Origin: Bacteroidales bacterium
GTDB taxonomy: Bacteria; Bacteroidota; Bacteroidia; Bacteroidales; Dysgonomonadaceae
Assembly: GCA_012518155.1 (NCBI GenBank)
Contig: JAAYTC010000382.1
Location: forward strand, 1 to 5,305
Direction of reading: 5' to 3'
DNA length: 5,305 bases
The notes beneath the pieces are model-generated. The model made no database searches. It saw only the letters and a list, made by a program, of their open reading frames with translations, and was not told the origin of the DNA. Position numbers and translations under genes: made by a program. Of the stretch, positions 5,165 to 5,305 are shown in pieces (position 1 is the stretch's first letter; every line of letters starts with the position of its first letter).

Positions 5165-5305
5165 ATGCACTCAATATGTATAATCTCGGGCGGCAAAGGA
5201 AGTGGGAAAACTGCTTTTCTGATGGAAATCTTATCTCTCCTACAGGTAGATGGTTTTGTTGCGAAAGGATTTGTAGCAATTCATAACATTGAGTCGGATG
5301 CCTAC
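5165..5305 (+). CDS. P-loop NTPase, N-terminal part (runs off the window)
   Basis: Only the first 47 codons are present. Residues 1-16 form a beta strand and Walker A loop: IISGGKGSGKT, matching GxxxxGK[ST] with G9, G14, K15 and T16, so it binds a nucleoside triphosphate. A helix (AFLMEILSLLQ) and then DGFVAKGFVAIHN follow. A glycine-flanked strand in this place resembles the THEP1/NTPase_1 and DUF2478 nucleoside-triphosphatase group, but that assignment is tentative without the Walker B region. The start is well fixed: GGAG at 5156-5159 is five bases before the ATG, an in-frame TGA at 5147-5149 excludes earlier starts, and the P-loop begins at once. A nine-codon out-of-frame ORF (5154-5183) overlaps the start. 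A strong promoter precedes it, so it is probably the first gene of a transcript. Confidence 0.85.
   Translation, partial: MHSICIISGGKGSGKTAFLMEILSLLQVDGFVAKGFVAIHNIESDAY

Noticed and set aside
5154..5183. Nine-codon ORF overlapping the NTPase start, as a regulatory uORF
   Set aside because: Its ATG has no ribosome site of its own (GGAG at 5156-5159 serves the ATG at 5165), so it is probably chance.

Overview
The window reads as chromosomal DNA from a member of Bacteroidota, probably order Bacteroidales. The evidence is a family III glutamine synthetase of the Bacteroides type, a single-domain mannose-1-phosphate guanylyltransferase, a tRNA without an encoded CCA, and promoters of the Bacteroidota form (TTTG, about 19 bp, TAnnTTTG). 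A family such as Dysgonomonadaceae is possible, but the sequence alone does not fix it.

Layout. 1-123 holds what may be the last codons of an upstream plus-strand gene and an intrinsic terminator. 124-376 is a long leader in front of the glutamine synthetase gene and carries eight copies of a 13-bp tandem repeat. 377-2572 (+) is glutamine synthetase III. It converges on 2667-3749 (-), mannose-1-phosphate guanylyltransferase, and the two share a bidirectional terminator at 2604-2640. 3750-4202 has no confident gene: it holds a doubtful minus-strand small ORF, a weak hairpin and the tRNA promoter. 4203-4286 is tRNA-Leu(CAA) with its own promoter and terminator.

From about 4340 to the right edge the DNA looks more AT-rich and accessory. 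It has a small XRE-type DNA-binding protein (-), a divergent 70-aa protein of unknown function (+), an open minus-strand frame that looks like the 3' end of a degraded gene, and the start of a P-loop NTPase (+) behind a near-perfect Bacteroidota promoter. The NTPase runs off the window.

The two large genes are independent housekeeping functions: ammonia assimilation, and GDP-mannose supply for surface polysaccharide. They share only a terminator. The right-hand part, next to a tRNA gene, could be the edge of an integrated or eroded region. I found no convincing complete new system. The best leads are the repeat-bearing glutamine synthetase leader and the small-gene cluster after the tRNA.
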